Shown one piece after another: positions 54,042-62,706 of a stretch of DNA of 64,000 bases (the stretch's first letter is position 1; each line of letters starts with the position of its first letter). The translations under genes and the position numbers were made by a program. The notes below the pieces were generated by a model. It worked only from the letters and a program-made list of their open reading frames with translations. It did not search any database and was not told the origin of the DNA. Source of the stretch: Ferruginibacter sp. (GTDB lineage: Bacteria > Bacteroidota > Bacteroidia > Chitinophagales > Chitinophagaceae); the NCBI GenBank assembly GCA_019638575.1, contig JAHBTN010000014.1, forward strand, positions 1-64,000, written 5' to 3'.

Positions 54042-55088
54042 ATGATGTATATACAGCATTTCAATTGCATATCGCCACAACAGAACGTTTTAAGCAACGA
54101 TATGGATTTGCTCAATGATGCATCTGAAAAAAAAATGCAGGCAAAAGAACCGGTATATGAAAGCATACCCCCGGGTGTGTTGCGTAGGATGGGCAAAGCT
54201 ATAAGAATGGGTGTAGGTACAGCATTGCCAATATGCAAAGCGCCTGCATTGTTAAATGGTATTATAATTGGCACGGCAAATGGCGGTATGGAGGATTGTA
54301 TAAAATTCTTAAACCAAATGGTGCAATACGAGGAAGGCTTACTGGCCCCAGGCAATTTTGTACAAAGCACCAACAATGCCATTGCAGGGCAATTGGGATT
54401 ATTAACCGAAAATAAAAAATACAATATAACACATGTTAGCCGTGGACTTGCTTTTGAAAACGCACTGATGGATGCCATGATGCAACTAAATGAAAACCCA
54501 ACAGGCAGTTATTTATTGGGTGGTGTTGATGAACTTTCTACTTACAATTATAATATTGAAAAACTTGCCGGCACTTATAAGGAAGAAGCGGTTTCAATTA
54601 AAAATTTATATACAACAGATAGCCCCGGCTGCATTGCCGGCGAAGGCGCAGCTATGTTTGTTGTAAGCAATGATGCTGCAGGTGCTATTGTAAAAGCAGA
54701 AGCTATTGGCACATTACATAGCAATGATGAAAAAGAAGTGAAGGGTAAGCTTAAAAAATTTTTAGATGAAAATTTATGTGATGATGACAAGATTGACTTG
54801 TTTTTATCAGGAGAGAATGGCGATAACCGGAGCCTAAAATATTACACAGCCTGCGAATCATTATTAAACAGCAATACCACCGTTGGCCGCTTTAAACATT
54901 TGTGTGGCGAGTATCCCACAGCATCTGCCTTTGCATTATGGCTTTGCTGCGAATTGTTACAAACACAAAAGATTCCCCATCACATCATCAAAAAGAAATC
55001 AACAGAAAAGGAGATTAATAATGTTTTACTGTACAATAATTATAAAGGGTACCAGCATGGTTTTATGCTGATAAAAAACTGCAGGTAA
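54042..55088 (+). CDS. Ketosynthase-like chain length factor, catalytic residues lost
   Basis: 348 residues with the KAS fold in reduced form. Where the nucleophile Cys should be it reads NITHVSRGLAFEN, with no Cys, and the later His region reads FKHLCGEYPTASAFAL instead of the KxNxGH pattern. SPGCIAGEGAAMFVVS and FNGxxIGTANGGMED-like stretches keep the fold. In type II systems such a partner (CLF) sits with the active ketosynthase and sets chain length. It starts 6 bases after the active KAS. Confidence 0.88.
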   Translation: MMYIQHFNCISPQQNVLSNDMDLLNDASEKKMQAKEPVYESIPPGVLRRMGKAIRMGVGTALPICKAPALLNGIIIGTANGGMEDCIKFLNQMVQYEEGLLAPGNFVQSTNNAIAGQLGLLTENKKYNITHVSRGLAFENALMDAMMQLNENPTGSYLLGGVDELSTYNYNIEKLAGTYKEEAVSIKNLYTTDSPGCIAGEGAAMFVVSNDAAGAIVKAEAIGTLHSNDEKEVKGKLKKFLDENLCDDDKIDLFLSGENGDNRSLKYYTACESLLNSNTTVGRFKHLCGEYPTASAFALWLCCELLQTQKIPHHIIKKKSTEKEINNVLLYNNYKGYQHGFMLIKNCR

Positions 55089-55150
55089 AAATTGATTGCT
55101 ATTAAAATGCTTCAAATTGTAATAATATTCCCATAAAAAAACTACCAGGC

Positions 55151-55190
55151 AGCCATGTTGTAAAGTTATAAACTTTACAACATGGCTTTT
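55151..55190. terminator. Long hairpin terminator closing the pigment block
   Basis: AGCCATGTTGTAAAGTT (55151-55167), loop ATA, AACTTTACAACATGGCT (55171-55187): a perfect 17-bp stem followed by TTT. It sits between two convergent genes and probably stops both transcripts. Confidence 0.85.
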
Positions 55191-55233
55191 ACAATTTTGT
55201 ACATATTGTGTAATGCCTGGCAGGTAATTTTGT

Positions 55234-55869
55234 TTAATCGGCAAAACGATAAATACTGTGCAGGTCTTTTGTACCCCTGATGGTTGCGCCCAGGTCGTTA
55301 ATGATACCATCATGAATATCATACACCCAACCATGCAAATGCAAGGGTTGCTTTTGTATCCAGGCATTTTGTACAATAGATGTTTTACCAAGGTCAAGCA
55401 CTTGTTCCATCACATTCAGTTCTACAAATTTATTAGCCCGTTCTTTTTTATCTTTTATTGCATCCAGTTGGGTATGATGAATACGGTAAACATCTTTAAT
55501 GTGCCGAAGCCAGTTATCAATTAAGCCATACTGTTTGTTGCCCATGGCAGCTAATACGCCACCGCATCCATAATGGCCGCAAACAATAATGTGTTTTACT
55601 TTTAACACTTCTACGGCATACGATAAAACGCTCAGTAAGTTCATATCGCTGTGCACCACCATGTTTGCAATATTGCGGTGCACAAACATTTCGCCCGGCT
55701 TAGTACCGGTGATGGCATTGGCCGGCACACGGCTGTCGCTACAACCAATCCATAAATATTCGGGGGTTTGGCCATGAGACAGATCTGTAAAAAAATCGGG
55801 GTCAGACTTTAACTGATTGGCTACCCATTTTTTATTGTTTTGTAATAGTCTTTTATATGATTTTTCCAT
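55234..55869 (-). CDS. Beta-class carbonic anhydrase
   Basis: 211 residues. Zinc ligands and active-site pair are visible: CSDSRVPANA (Cys, Asp, Arg) and IIVCGHYGCGGV (His, Cys). The HRNIANMV segment is standard for the bacterial Can/CynT type. It interconverts CO2 and bicarbonate. It starts 10 bases after the end of the SulP transporter gene, so both are in one operon, probably for bicarbonate supply to carboxylases at low CO2. Confidence 0.96.
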   Translation of the reverse strand: MEKSYKRLLQNNKKWVANQLKSDPDFFTDLSHGQTPEYLWIGCSDSRVPANAITGTKPGEMFVHRNIANMVVHSDMNLLSVLSYAVEVLKVKHIIVCGHYGCGGVLAAMGNKQYGLIDNWLRHIKDVYRIHHTQLDAIKDKKERANKFVELNVMEQVLDLGKTSIVQNAWIQKQPLHLHGWVYDIHDGIINDLGATIRGTKDLHSIYRFAD

Positions 55870-55878
55870 TGTATTTTT

Positions 55879-57480
55879 TTAGTGTACAGATTGTACGTTA
55901 TGAGTATTTTCAATTTGATAAACTTCCCTGAAGCCATCCAGTTTGCAGCGTATATTTTTAAGCGGCGCTTTTATATCCCTGAATTCTTTTATCAGCTCCA
56001 GGATATCAAAATCAATATAATCGGTAGTGGATGCATCTATAACAACCCTGCTGTTTGCCGGTACATGGTCAAGCATTTGCCTGATGCTTGCTTTGTTTAA
56101 AAACGAAACTTCTTCGGAGAGTTTAACATGTATAATATCGCCTTCGTGATGTTTATCCTTATGAAAAAAATAAGAATTCTTAAGGTTGCCATGTAAGATG
56201 GCTCCTGTAGCGGCAATTAATCCGGCCAATACACCAATTAACAGGCCCTCGCCTTTTAAAGTAGGGGAAATGCCAAACAGGTCAATGGCAAGAATAAAAG
56301 CAACGGTTACAAAAAAAGGTATGTACTGGTATTTACCGTTCTGAATTATATTAGTAAACACTTTTAAATTACATAATTTATAGCCTACTAAAATTAAAAT
56401 AGCAGCCAATGCACTTAACGGAATTTTATTTAACAGCGGCGCAATAAAAATTACACATACCAATAGTAATATGCCATGCAGTATGGCAGATGTTTTGGAT
56501 TTTGCCCCTGCATTTATATTAGCGCTGCTACGAACTATTACACTGGTAACGGGTAAGCCGCCAATAAGCCCGGCTATGCTGTTACCAATGCCTTGGGCAA
56601 AAAGTTCTTTGTTCCTGTTGGTTACATTTCGTTCGGGATCTATATTATCAACTGCTTCAATACTAAGCAATGTTTCTAACGAAGCAATTAATGCAATCAT
56701 GGCACCGGTTATTATCACTTCGCTGTTTAAAAAACCATTAAAATCGGGTAGTGTAAAAAAACTTAAAAATTCCGAAGTAGTTTTTGCCGCCTGAATTTTT
56801 ACAAGGTGATCGTTACCGATTAAGAATGCACTGTTTGTTGCTCTTAATATTTCATTAATAATTACAGCTACAATAACGGCAACCAATGCACCGGGTATTA
56901 ATTTCACCCTCTTTTTTATAAATGGTTTTTCCCAAACAATCATGATTAAAAGTGAAATAATACAAATGATAAAAACACCCACATCAATATGCTGCAAAGG
57001 TTGTAATAACTCATTCTTATCTGACATGCCATAAGGAAACAGTTCATTGATGTTTCCGTTTTTGTCTTTATCATATCCAAAAGCATGCGGTATTTGCTTG
57101 GCAATAATCAAAATACCTATACTGGTTAGCAAACCTTTAATAACACTTGATGGAAAATAATTGGCAATACCGCCAAGTTTTAAAAAACTCATCAGCATTT
57201 GCAGCATGCCTGCAATAACCACGGCGCAAAGAAACAGCCTGAAATCGCCGATGTTTGTAATAGCGGCAAGTACAAGTGCAGCAAGGCCGGCAGCCGGGCC
57301 ACTCACACTAAGTTTTGAAGAACTTAAGAACCCAATAACTATACCACCAATAATACCCGAGATAATGCCGCTGAAAAACGGGGCTCCCGAAGCAAGCGCT
57401 ATACCTAAACACAGTGGCAGCGCTACAAGAAATACAACTATACTGGAAGGGATGTCTTCCTTTAAATATTTTAAGGACAT
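55879..57480 (-). CDS. SulP-family anion transporter with STAS domain
   Basis: 533 residues, about 10-12 membrane helices. LKEDIPSSIVVFLVALPLCL, GLALASGAPFFSGIISGIIG-like and SVSGPAAGLAALVLAAI are the SulP N-terminal signatures; a cytosolic STAS domain forms the last 90 residues (KLSEEVSFLNKASIRQMLDH, RVVIDASTTDYIDFDILELI). Relatives such as BicA carry bicarbonate with sodium, others carry sulfate. The next gene codes for carbonic anhydrase, which favours bicarbonate here. Confidence 0.93.
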   Translation of the reverse strand: MSLKYLKEDIPSSIVVFLVALPLCLGIALASGAPFFSGIISGIIGGIVIGFLSSSKLSVSGPAAGLAALVLAAITNIGDFRLFLCAVVIAGMLQMLMSFLKLGGIANYFPSSVIKGLLTSIGILIIAKQIPHAFGYDKDKNGNINELFPYGMSDKNELLQPLQHIDVGVFIICIISLLIMIVWEKPFIKKRVKLIPGALVAVIVAVIINEILRATNSAFLIGNDHLVKIQAAKTTSEFLSFFTLPDFNGFLNSEVIITGAMIALIASLETLLSIEAVDNIDPERNVTNRNKELFAQGIGNSIAGLIGGLPVTSVIVRSSANINAGAKSKTSAILHGILLLVCVIFIAPLLNKIPLSALAAILILVGYKLCNLKVFTNIIQNGKYQYIPFFVTVAFILAIDLFGISPTLKGEGLLIGVLAGLIAATGAILHGNLKNSYFFHKDKHHEGDIIHVKLSEEVSFLNKASIRQMLDHVPANSRVVIDASTTDYIDFDILELIKEFRDIKAPLKNIRCKLDGFREVYQIENTHNVQSVH

Positions 57481-57594
57481 AATCTTTAAAAATGTTTTTA
57501 TATTTTGAATGAATATGCTGCAGGTATATGGTTATGCCTGCAAAGCATTTTGCTTTGCTTAATTGCTTAAGCCAAAAATTTTGAAATATAAAAA

Positions 57595-57954
57595 CTAAAG
57601 ATCGGGTGGAGGGGCAATCAGTTCAAAATGCACCAATGCATATTCTGATTCGTTGTGTAAAGCATATTGTGCTCGTTTGCCAACAGCAATACCTGCCGAA
57701 GGCAAATGAAATTCATGAACATATTCTTCCTGTAAATTCAGGTTAGAGCCAATGTTGGAAGATTTTTCTCCCGTAGGGATATCCTGTGCAGCAGATTTTT
57801 TTTCGCACTGCTCAATATTATTTTGTGCATTACCATACACAAAAAAGTTTACGCCGGTTAAAAAAAACAGTGTAAAGCACATGATTAATGCGGCAATATA
57901 TTTACCTAATGATGTTTGTAATGATATGGTGCCTGTTTTTTTCAAGTGTCGCAA
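57595..57954 (-). CDS. Hypothetical single-pass membrane protein
   Basis: 119 residues from a TTG at 57954. One membrane segment (YIAALIMCFTLFFLTGVNFF) lies near residues 19-38. The outer part is polar, with no recognised motif (LNLQEEYVHEFHLPSAGIAV). The start codon is uncertain. It may be upstream of the SulP operon, or a separate gene; no function can be given. Confidence 0.5.
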   Translation of the reverse strand: MRHLKKTGTISLQTSLGKYIAALIMCFTLFFLTGVNFFVYGNAQNNIEQCEKKSAAQDIPTGEKSSNIGSNLNLQEEYVHEFHLPSAGIAVGKRAQYALHNESEYALVHFELIAPPPDL

Positions 57955-58173
57955 AACTAACGTATTTTTTTTGTTGAAAGTATAAGCGGCATGTTTTATT
58001 TATATTAATATGCTTGTTATGGAATTTTTTTGACAAAAATTTTACTTTACCGAACAGGGCTTTATGTACGTTGGGAATTTTTATTCCCTCTGCCGGATCC
58101 GCTGCACGGATTTGAAATAGCTGATGTTACATAGTTAAGCTCCGCTTTTACAAATACTTTTTTTTGGCAAAGA

Positions 58174-58470
58174 TTATTTTAGGTCTCGATTGAAATTATC
58201 CCGTCTCCCATCCCATATTGACAAAACGAAAATTGATCGTGGGGATATTTCATAGAAAATTAAATAATTACGGATTATTTTAACTCTTACATTTTCTATG
58301 TTAGTTTTTCGACCAATTTGAGGATTTTTGCTAATTTCTCGAAGAGCAGTAACGATTAGTTTATTTAGTTTTCGGCTGAAGAATTTAGACTTGTTTCTTT
58401 TAATCCAATACTTTAGAATTTCACGACGCTCACTTTGTGCAGAAACCGTCCAAATTATTTGCCGAGCCAT
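58174..58470 (-). CDS. RelE/ParE-type toxin
   Basis: 98 residues. IIWTVSAQSERREILKYWIK, LNKLIVTALREISKNPQIGR, then VRVKIIRNYLIFYEISPRSI and FVLSIWDGRRDNF fit the RelE/ParE toxin fold, with basic residues and a C-terminal Trp-Asp segment. RelE cuts mRNA at the ribosome, ParE poisons gyrase; the type cannot be told here. Its start overlaps the end of the antitoxin gene by 16 bases, which is normal for type II toxin-antitoxin pairs. Confidence 0.85.
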   Translation of the reverse strand: MARQIIWTVSAQSERREILKYWIKRNKSKFFSRKLNKLIVTALREISKNPQIGRKTNIENVRVKIIRNYLIFYEISPRSIFVLSIWDGRRDNFNRDLK

Positions 58471-58688
58471 TCGTTTATTTCTTTATTTGCAGCTAACCCG
58501 GTTATATATTTCTTTTGTTTGACCTCTTGCTTTGCTTCCGAAACTCTCTTTTTTTGAGCATTACTGAGTTGAAAAACGCCTTCATCTAATTCAAAATCAA
58601 GAACTCTTTTTATTTCTTTAATGATGTTTGTTTCTTTAATCTGAGTGATTTTGTTAATTACGTCTATCTTTAAATTGGCTGAAGACAT
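58455..58688 (-). CDS. Antitoxin of the RelE/ParE-type pair
   Basis: About 77 residues from the ATG at 58688, with an upstream in-frame start at 58724 that I consider less likely. It is mostly helical and charged (VINKITQIKETNIIKEIKRV; LSNAQKKRVSEAKQEVKQKK), as many small antitoxins are, without a clear DNA-binding motif. It precedes and overlaps the toxin gene. Confidence 0.75.
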   Translation of the reverse strand: MSSANLKIDVINKITQIKETNIIKEIKRVLDFELDEGVFQLSNAQKKRVSEAKQEVKQKKYITGLAANKEINEWLGK

Positions 58689-58777
58689 GATCTGAAATTT
58701 ATGTGTAAGATACAGAATTTTCAACCGATTTAGCCCTTCGATTAGCTTTGCCTTTTTATTAGCAGCCCTTATGTTTA

Positions 58778-59149
58778 TTAGCGATGTTGGTCAATTAAAA
58801 TATTATTTCCGTCTGGGTCAGTCAAAGTTATGTAAGCAGGCCCTTCAGTTTTTGTGTCAGCTTCGGCAGTTAATTCTATTCCCGCATTTTTCAAGTGTTC
58901 TTGAATAACTCTTACGTCATCAAATTCTTCTAAATTCTTTGCGTTGCCGTCCCAGCCTGGATTGAAAGTGATAATATTGTCCTCAAACATTCCTTGAAAA
59001 AGTCCAATTACAGCGTTTTCGTTTTTTAATACAATCCAGTTTTGGTCAATATTTCCACCTTTGTAACTGAAACCCAATTTTTCATAAAACTCTTTTGATT
59101 TAAGAATGTCTTTTACATTAAGACTTATAGAAAATGCTCCTAATTTCAT
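58778..59149 (-). CDS. VOC-family (glyoxalase/bleomycin-resistance fold) protein
   Basis: 123 residues. FSISLNVKDILKSKEFYEKL, GFSYKGGNIDQNWIVLKNEN and the end GPAYITLTDPDGNNILIDQH form the typical VOC domain. Metal-binding residues are likely present at the first strand and at the terminal Asp-His. The reaction is unknown. Start overlaps the stop of the DUF4199 gene by 4 bases. Confidence 0.88.
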   Translation of the reverse strand: MKLGAFSISLNVKDILKSKEFYEKLGFSYKGGNIDQNWIVLKNENAVIGLFQGMFEDNIITFNPGWDGNAKNLEEFDDVRVIQEHLKNAGIELTAEADTKTEGPAYITLTDPDGNNILIDQHR

Positions 59150-59685
59150 ATTGTATTATTTTTTGTTTTTCGTTTTAATATTAAAGAACTGATAAGTGAT
59201 ACAATTAATCCAACAGGTAAAATTTCTGCATAAGTCATCAGAGCATTGAAGAACGGATTTTTGTACATTTTGCCAAACTCCTTCATTTCTTTTGTCTTAC
59301 TCTCAATTTCTGATACAGTTGCTCCATCTGCTTTCATATTTTCAATTTCGTGAATGCTGTAATTTTCCAAAAAGTTTGGGTTGAAGAAAAAAAAGTAAAT
59401 CAACCACGAAACAACATACATTGTAGAAGCAATCAGTACAATTAAAATCCCAATTTTAAAGGCTTTCCCGAAACTAATAACACCATTGTTGTATTTGTCA
59501 CGGTAGTTACGAATACCTACAAAAACCATCGAAAACGCAATCAGCATAGAAGCGTAGCCAATGAGCATACTTGTATTCCAGTCCACTTTGCCTTCGCAAT
59601 GGCTGTAATAATTTATTGAAAATAGCATTATTACCGAAACGATAATGCCCGAAATAAGCCCGTAGATGAGAATGTTTTTTCGCAT
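59146..59685 (-). CDS. DUF4199-family membrane protein
   Basis: 179 residues with four membrane helices (ILIYGLISGIIVSVIMLFSI; STMLIGYASMLIAFSMVFVG; FKIGILIVLIASTMYVVSWL; FFNALMTYAEILPVGLIVSL). The charged segment between helices three and four (IENMKADGATVSEIESKTKE) is typical of this family. Function unknown. It forms a unit with the VOC gene (4-base overlap), and the LuxR-type gene lies upstream on the same strand. Confidence 0.85.
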   Translation of the reverse strand: MRKNILIYGLISGIIVSVIMLFSINYYSHCEGKVDWNTSMLIGYASMLIAFSMVFVGIRNYRDKYNNGVISFGKAFKIGILIVLIASTMYVVSWLIYFFFFNPNFLENYSIHEIENMKADGATVSEIESKTKEMKEFGKMYKNPFFNALMTYAEILPVGLIVSLISSLILKRKTKNNTI

Positions 59686-59794
59686 TTTTTGAAAGATTTA
59701 TTGATACAAATTTGAGAAAAGCAACGCTTTCTTCGGTTATACTTTTGGCTATTTTTTAAAGTTCGTGTTTACTTTCATACCAAAGTATAAGTGT

Positions 59795-60274
59795 TTAAGC
59801 GATAAGATTCAGTCTTTTGGCTTTTTCAATTGCTTGTGTTCTTCTTTTTACGTCCAATTTTTCAAAAAGATTTTGATTGTGGGCTTTCACAGTACTTAAC
59901 GAAACAAAAAGTCGAGAAGCGATTTCCTGATTTGTAAGCCCTTTTGCTAAAAGTTCTAAAACCTCCAATTCTCTTTTGCTCAATTCAAGTTTGGAAATTA
60001 GGGCAGTATTCTGAACAAAGTTTTCAGATTTTTCAATGTAAATTTCTTTTTCAATAACTACGGTTTCAATTTTCGGTTTGGAAAGTTTCAACGCAAGCCA
60101 AATCCCTAATGCAGTAAATAAAATAGCAATAAGCCCGATATAAATTTCGTACGAATGTTCAAAAATGATGAAACGTAGTTCTAGCCATTTCAGAAAAAAC
60201 AACAGGAAAGCTAAGCTGATTCCATAAATGATGTTTGTCTTGTTTTTAGTTAATATATTTTTGTCAATCGTCAT
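59795..60274 (-). CDS. LuxR-type membrane-associated transcriptional regulator
   Basis: 159 residues. Two hydrophobic N-terminal segments ([17 protein letters not shown] and [20 protein letters not shown]) are followed by a linker ([15 protein letters not shown]) and a LuxR helix-turn-helix ([39 protein letters not shown]). It would bind DNA while sitting in the membrane, a form common in Bacteroidetes. Order LuxR, DUF4199, VOC on one strand suggests a small operon or regulon. Confidence 0.9.
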   Translation of the reverse strand: MTIDKNILTKNKTNIIYGISLAFLLFFLKWLELRFIIFEHSYEIYIGLIAILFTALGIWLALKLSKPKIETVVIEKEIYIEKSENFVQNTALISKLELSKRELEVLELLAKGLTNQEIASRLFVSLSTVKAHNQNLFEKLDVKRRTQAIEKAKRLNLIA

Positions 60275-60329
60275 AAATTTTGCCTGTGTTTGTTTATTCG
60301 GAATGGTTGCCCATATTGTTCCAGTATTT

Positions 60330-60399
60330 GCTAAGGCAGGGAATTGTTGCTATGTCTGCCTAGTACAAACACCCATTTACCTGCCTGCCGATAGGCAGG
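60330..60399. repeat. GGCAGG palindromic repeats (REP-like)
   Basis: A strong hairpin CCTGCC-GATA-GGCAGG lies at 60384-60399, with an extra copy of TGCC before it. Some 50 bases upstream AGGCAG and CTGCCT face each other across 16 bases. Similar GGCAGG hairpins are dispersed in many Bacteroidetes genomes. They border the low-GC islet. Confidence 0.55.
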
Positions 60400-60571
60400 A
60401 AAATATGCAGTTGAAGTTTTGAACTAAAGTTGAATAATGAACGTGCAGCTCTGACTGAGTCTGATATACTGATAATAAATATCAGCATCATGCCTCGTTA
60501 GAGTCGTTTGACTGGAACCAGTGAAATATGCTTTCATTTTTATTCAATGTAGATCATAATCTTTTCAAATC

Positions 60572-61285
60572 TTACAAAACCCTAATCATTATATTTTTAA
60601 AATAAACTTTATTGCCATGGTCCTGCAAAGCAATATGCCCTTTTTTAGCAGTGCCATAGTCGGGGTATTCTTTCCACTTGCCTGTTTCTTTTTTATTTTT
60701 CCATGTATCGTCCCAGGCATTAAAACTTACAATTTTTTCTCCGTTCAACCAATGCTCTACATGGCCTTTATTAAAAACTATCCTGCTCGAATTCCATTCG
60801 CCTACGGGTTTTAATTTTTTCTTTTCATTAGCTGTTGTCATGGCATAGTCTGCGCCGGTCTTTTGCCAGTCTTCCAGTTTTTCGGGAAAACCAATATCAT
60901 CTATCATCTGGTATTCGGGCCCGGTTTCGTATGGGGCAGTATATTTTTTACTTTCTATTACATGATACATTACACCGCTGTTGCCGCCTTTAGTTATTTT
61001 CCAATCCCATTTCAATTCAAAGTTTTCATATTCTGCATCGGTTACAATATCGCCACCGTGTGCATCGGCAGCGGCACCCAGGCAAACCATGGCGCCATCT
61101 TCAATAGCCCAGTTAGGTATGGCGCCGGTTTTATTAAAGCCATGCCAGCCATTCAGCGTCTTACCATCAAACAGGCTCACCCACATAAAATTGTTTGTTT
61201 TAGCCTTTGCAGGTTTTAATAAAAACGAAGTGCAAATTGCAGATATAAATAAAATGCCTGCGGCAATAAAAAATTTTGTTTTCAT
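60572..61285 (-). CDS. Secreted DUF1080 protein (3-keto-disaccharide hydrolase family)
   Basis: 237 residues with a signal peptide (FIAAGILFISAICTSFLLKP). LFDGKTLNGWHGFNKTGAI, NFELKWDWKITKGGNSGVMY and AYETGPEYQMIDD-like text (ETGPEYQMIDDIGFPEK) mark DUF1080, now seen as 3-keto-disaccharide hydrolase in some members. It acts outside the cytoplasm. It lies 10 bases after the Gfo/Idh gene, and a second DUF1080 gene is at 62707, so the three genes are one operon. Confidence 0.9.
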   Translation of the reverse strand: MKTKFFIAAGILFISAICTSFLLKPAKAKTNNFMWVSLFDGKTLNGWHGFNKTGAIPNWAIEDGAMVCLGAAADAHGGDIVTDAEYENFELKWDWKITKGGNSGVMYHVIESKKYTAPYETGPEYQMIDDIGFPEKLEDWQKTGADYAMTTANEKKKLKPVGEWNSSRIVFNKGHVEHWLNGEKIVSFNAWDDTWKNKKETGKWKEYPDYGTAKKGHIALQDHGNKVYFKNIMIRVL

Positions 61286-61295
61286 GATGATTGGT

Positions 61296-62663
61296 TTATT
61301 TTTTTATTAATTGCATGTTTTCGGGGTTCCATAAAATTGCTTTGTCCTGGTTATAGCTATCGTTGCATAAAAGTGCCGGTGCTGCGGCCCGGTAACCAAA
61401 CACAGCATCTTCGGTTACTTTGCCTCCATTGCGTATGGCTGTAAAAAAGTTTACAAAATGATCGTAAGGCCCGCCTTTATAACCTTTTTCAGCAGCAAAA
61501 GTATATTCTTCGGGAGGCAAAATTCTTTTACGGTCGGTAACCGGTGTGCCAGCTTTTTTCATTTGCTCAATGTAAAAAGGATCGTCTGAATCTGTTGTCT
61601 TGTTTCTTTTCAGCGTAACACTATCCCAGGTAATATCCATCGATCCTTCGCTGCCTACTAATTTTAAATAAGTGGTACCGCTGGTGCCATCTACAAAATT
61701 GCAACGCAAAGAAAGATTAAACGGTGCATGCGCTTTACTCTCAGGATAATCGAATGTGCCCAACAACACATCCGGCACTTCACGGCCATCTTTCCAATAG
61801 CGCAATCCGCCGGAGGCGTAAATTTTATTTGGCCCAAAAGAATTAGTTATAAAATGTAAGCTCGAAAAAAGATGAACAAAGAGATCGCCGGCCATACCGG
61901 TTCCGTAATCGAGATAATTTCTCCAGCGAAAAAATCGGGTAGCATCAAAAGGCCGCTTATGTGTATTGCTGATGAATGTTTCCCAATCAACAGTAGCAGG
62001 CGATGCATCGGCCGGTATAAGATATTGCCAGGCGCCAATTGGCGAATGCCTTGCCCAAAAACCTTCAGCATAATTTAGCTGGCCTATGGCGCCATCTTTT
62101 AAAAGTGCTTTTGCTTTTTCGTTGCCAAGCGATGAAACACTCTGGCTGCCCACCTGGAAAATTTTTCCTGTTTCTGTTTGCGCTTTTATTACGGCAGGGC
62201 CTTCGGTAATATCATGTACCATTGGTTTTTCGCAATACACATGCTTGCCTGCACGCATGGCATCAACCGAAATTTGCTGGTGCCAGTGATCGGGTGTGGC
62301 AATGATGACCGCATCAACATCATTGCGGTTTAAAATTTCTTTATAATGCCTGGATATGAAAAGATCCTTACCCCATTTTGCCTGCGCCTCTTTTAAACGG
62401 CCGTCGTACAAATCGCAGGCGGCTACCAATTTTGTGTTGGGTACCTGCAATGCAGTAATGGTATCCTGCACACCCATACCTCCGGCGCCTATCAATGCAA
62501 TATTGATTTTATCATTAACACTGGCAGGTGTTCTCTTTAGTTTTTCAACATAAACATTTTTTGTTGTTGATGCTAAAACATGGGAGCTGGTTGCTACTGC
62601 TGCTGTAGCAAGGCCCATTTTTTTAATAAATTTCCTTCTTGATGATGCTGGCAAATTTTCCAT
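61296..62663 (-). CDS. Gfo/Idh/MocA-family oxidoreductase with Tat signal
   Basis: 455 residues. The N-terminus has SSRRKFIKKMGLATAAVATS, a Tat export signal. The Rossmann part has INIALIGAGGMGVQDTITAL, AVIIATPDHWHQQISVDAM and GKHVYCEKPMVHD (Glu-Lys-Pro). It would oxidise a sugar or inositol with bound NAD(P) in the periplasm. The setting between two DUF1080 genes points to a 3-keto-sugar pathway, with this enzyme making or reversing the keto form. Confidence 0.94.
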   Translation of the reverse strand: MENLPASSRRKFIKKMGLATAAVATSSHVLASTTKNVYVEKLKRTPASVNDKINIALIGAGGMGVQDTITALQVPNTKLVAACDLYDGRLKEAQAKWGKDLFISRHYKEILNRNDVDAVIIATPDHWHQQISVDAMRAGKHVYCEKPMVHDITEGPAVIKAQTETGKIFQVGSQSVSSLGNEKAKALLKDGAIGQLNYAEGFWARHSPIGAWQYLIPADASPATVDWETFISNTHKRPFDATRFFRWRNYLDYGTGMAGDLFVHLFSSLHFITNSFGPNKIYASGGLRYWKDGREVPDVLLGTFDYPESKAHAPFNLSLRCNFVDGTSGTTYLKLVGSEGSMDITWDSVTLKRNKTTDSDDPFYIEQMKKAGTPVTDRKRILPPEEYTFAAEKGYKGGPYDHFVNFFTAIRNGGKVTEDAVFGYRAAAPALLCNDSYNQDKAILWNPENMQLIKK

Positions 62664-62706
62664 CCGGTAAAAAATTAAGTTATAAAATGAATGTTGAGCT
62701 TGATTC

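Noticed and set aside
53903-54478. 191-residue frame on the minus strand
   Set aside because: It is opposite the end of the ketosynthase and the start of its partner, and shows no motif.
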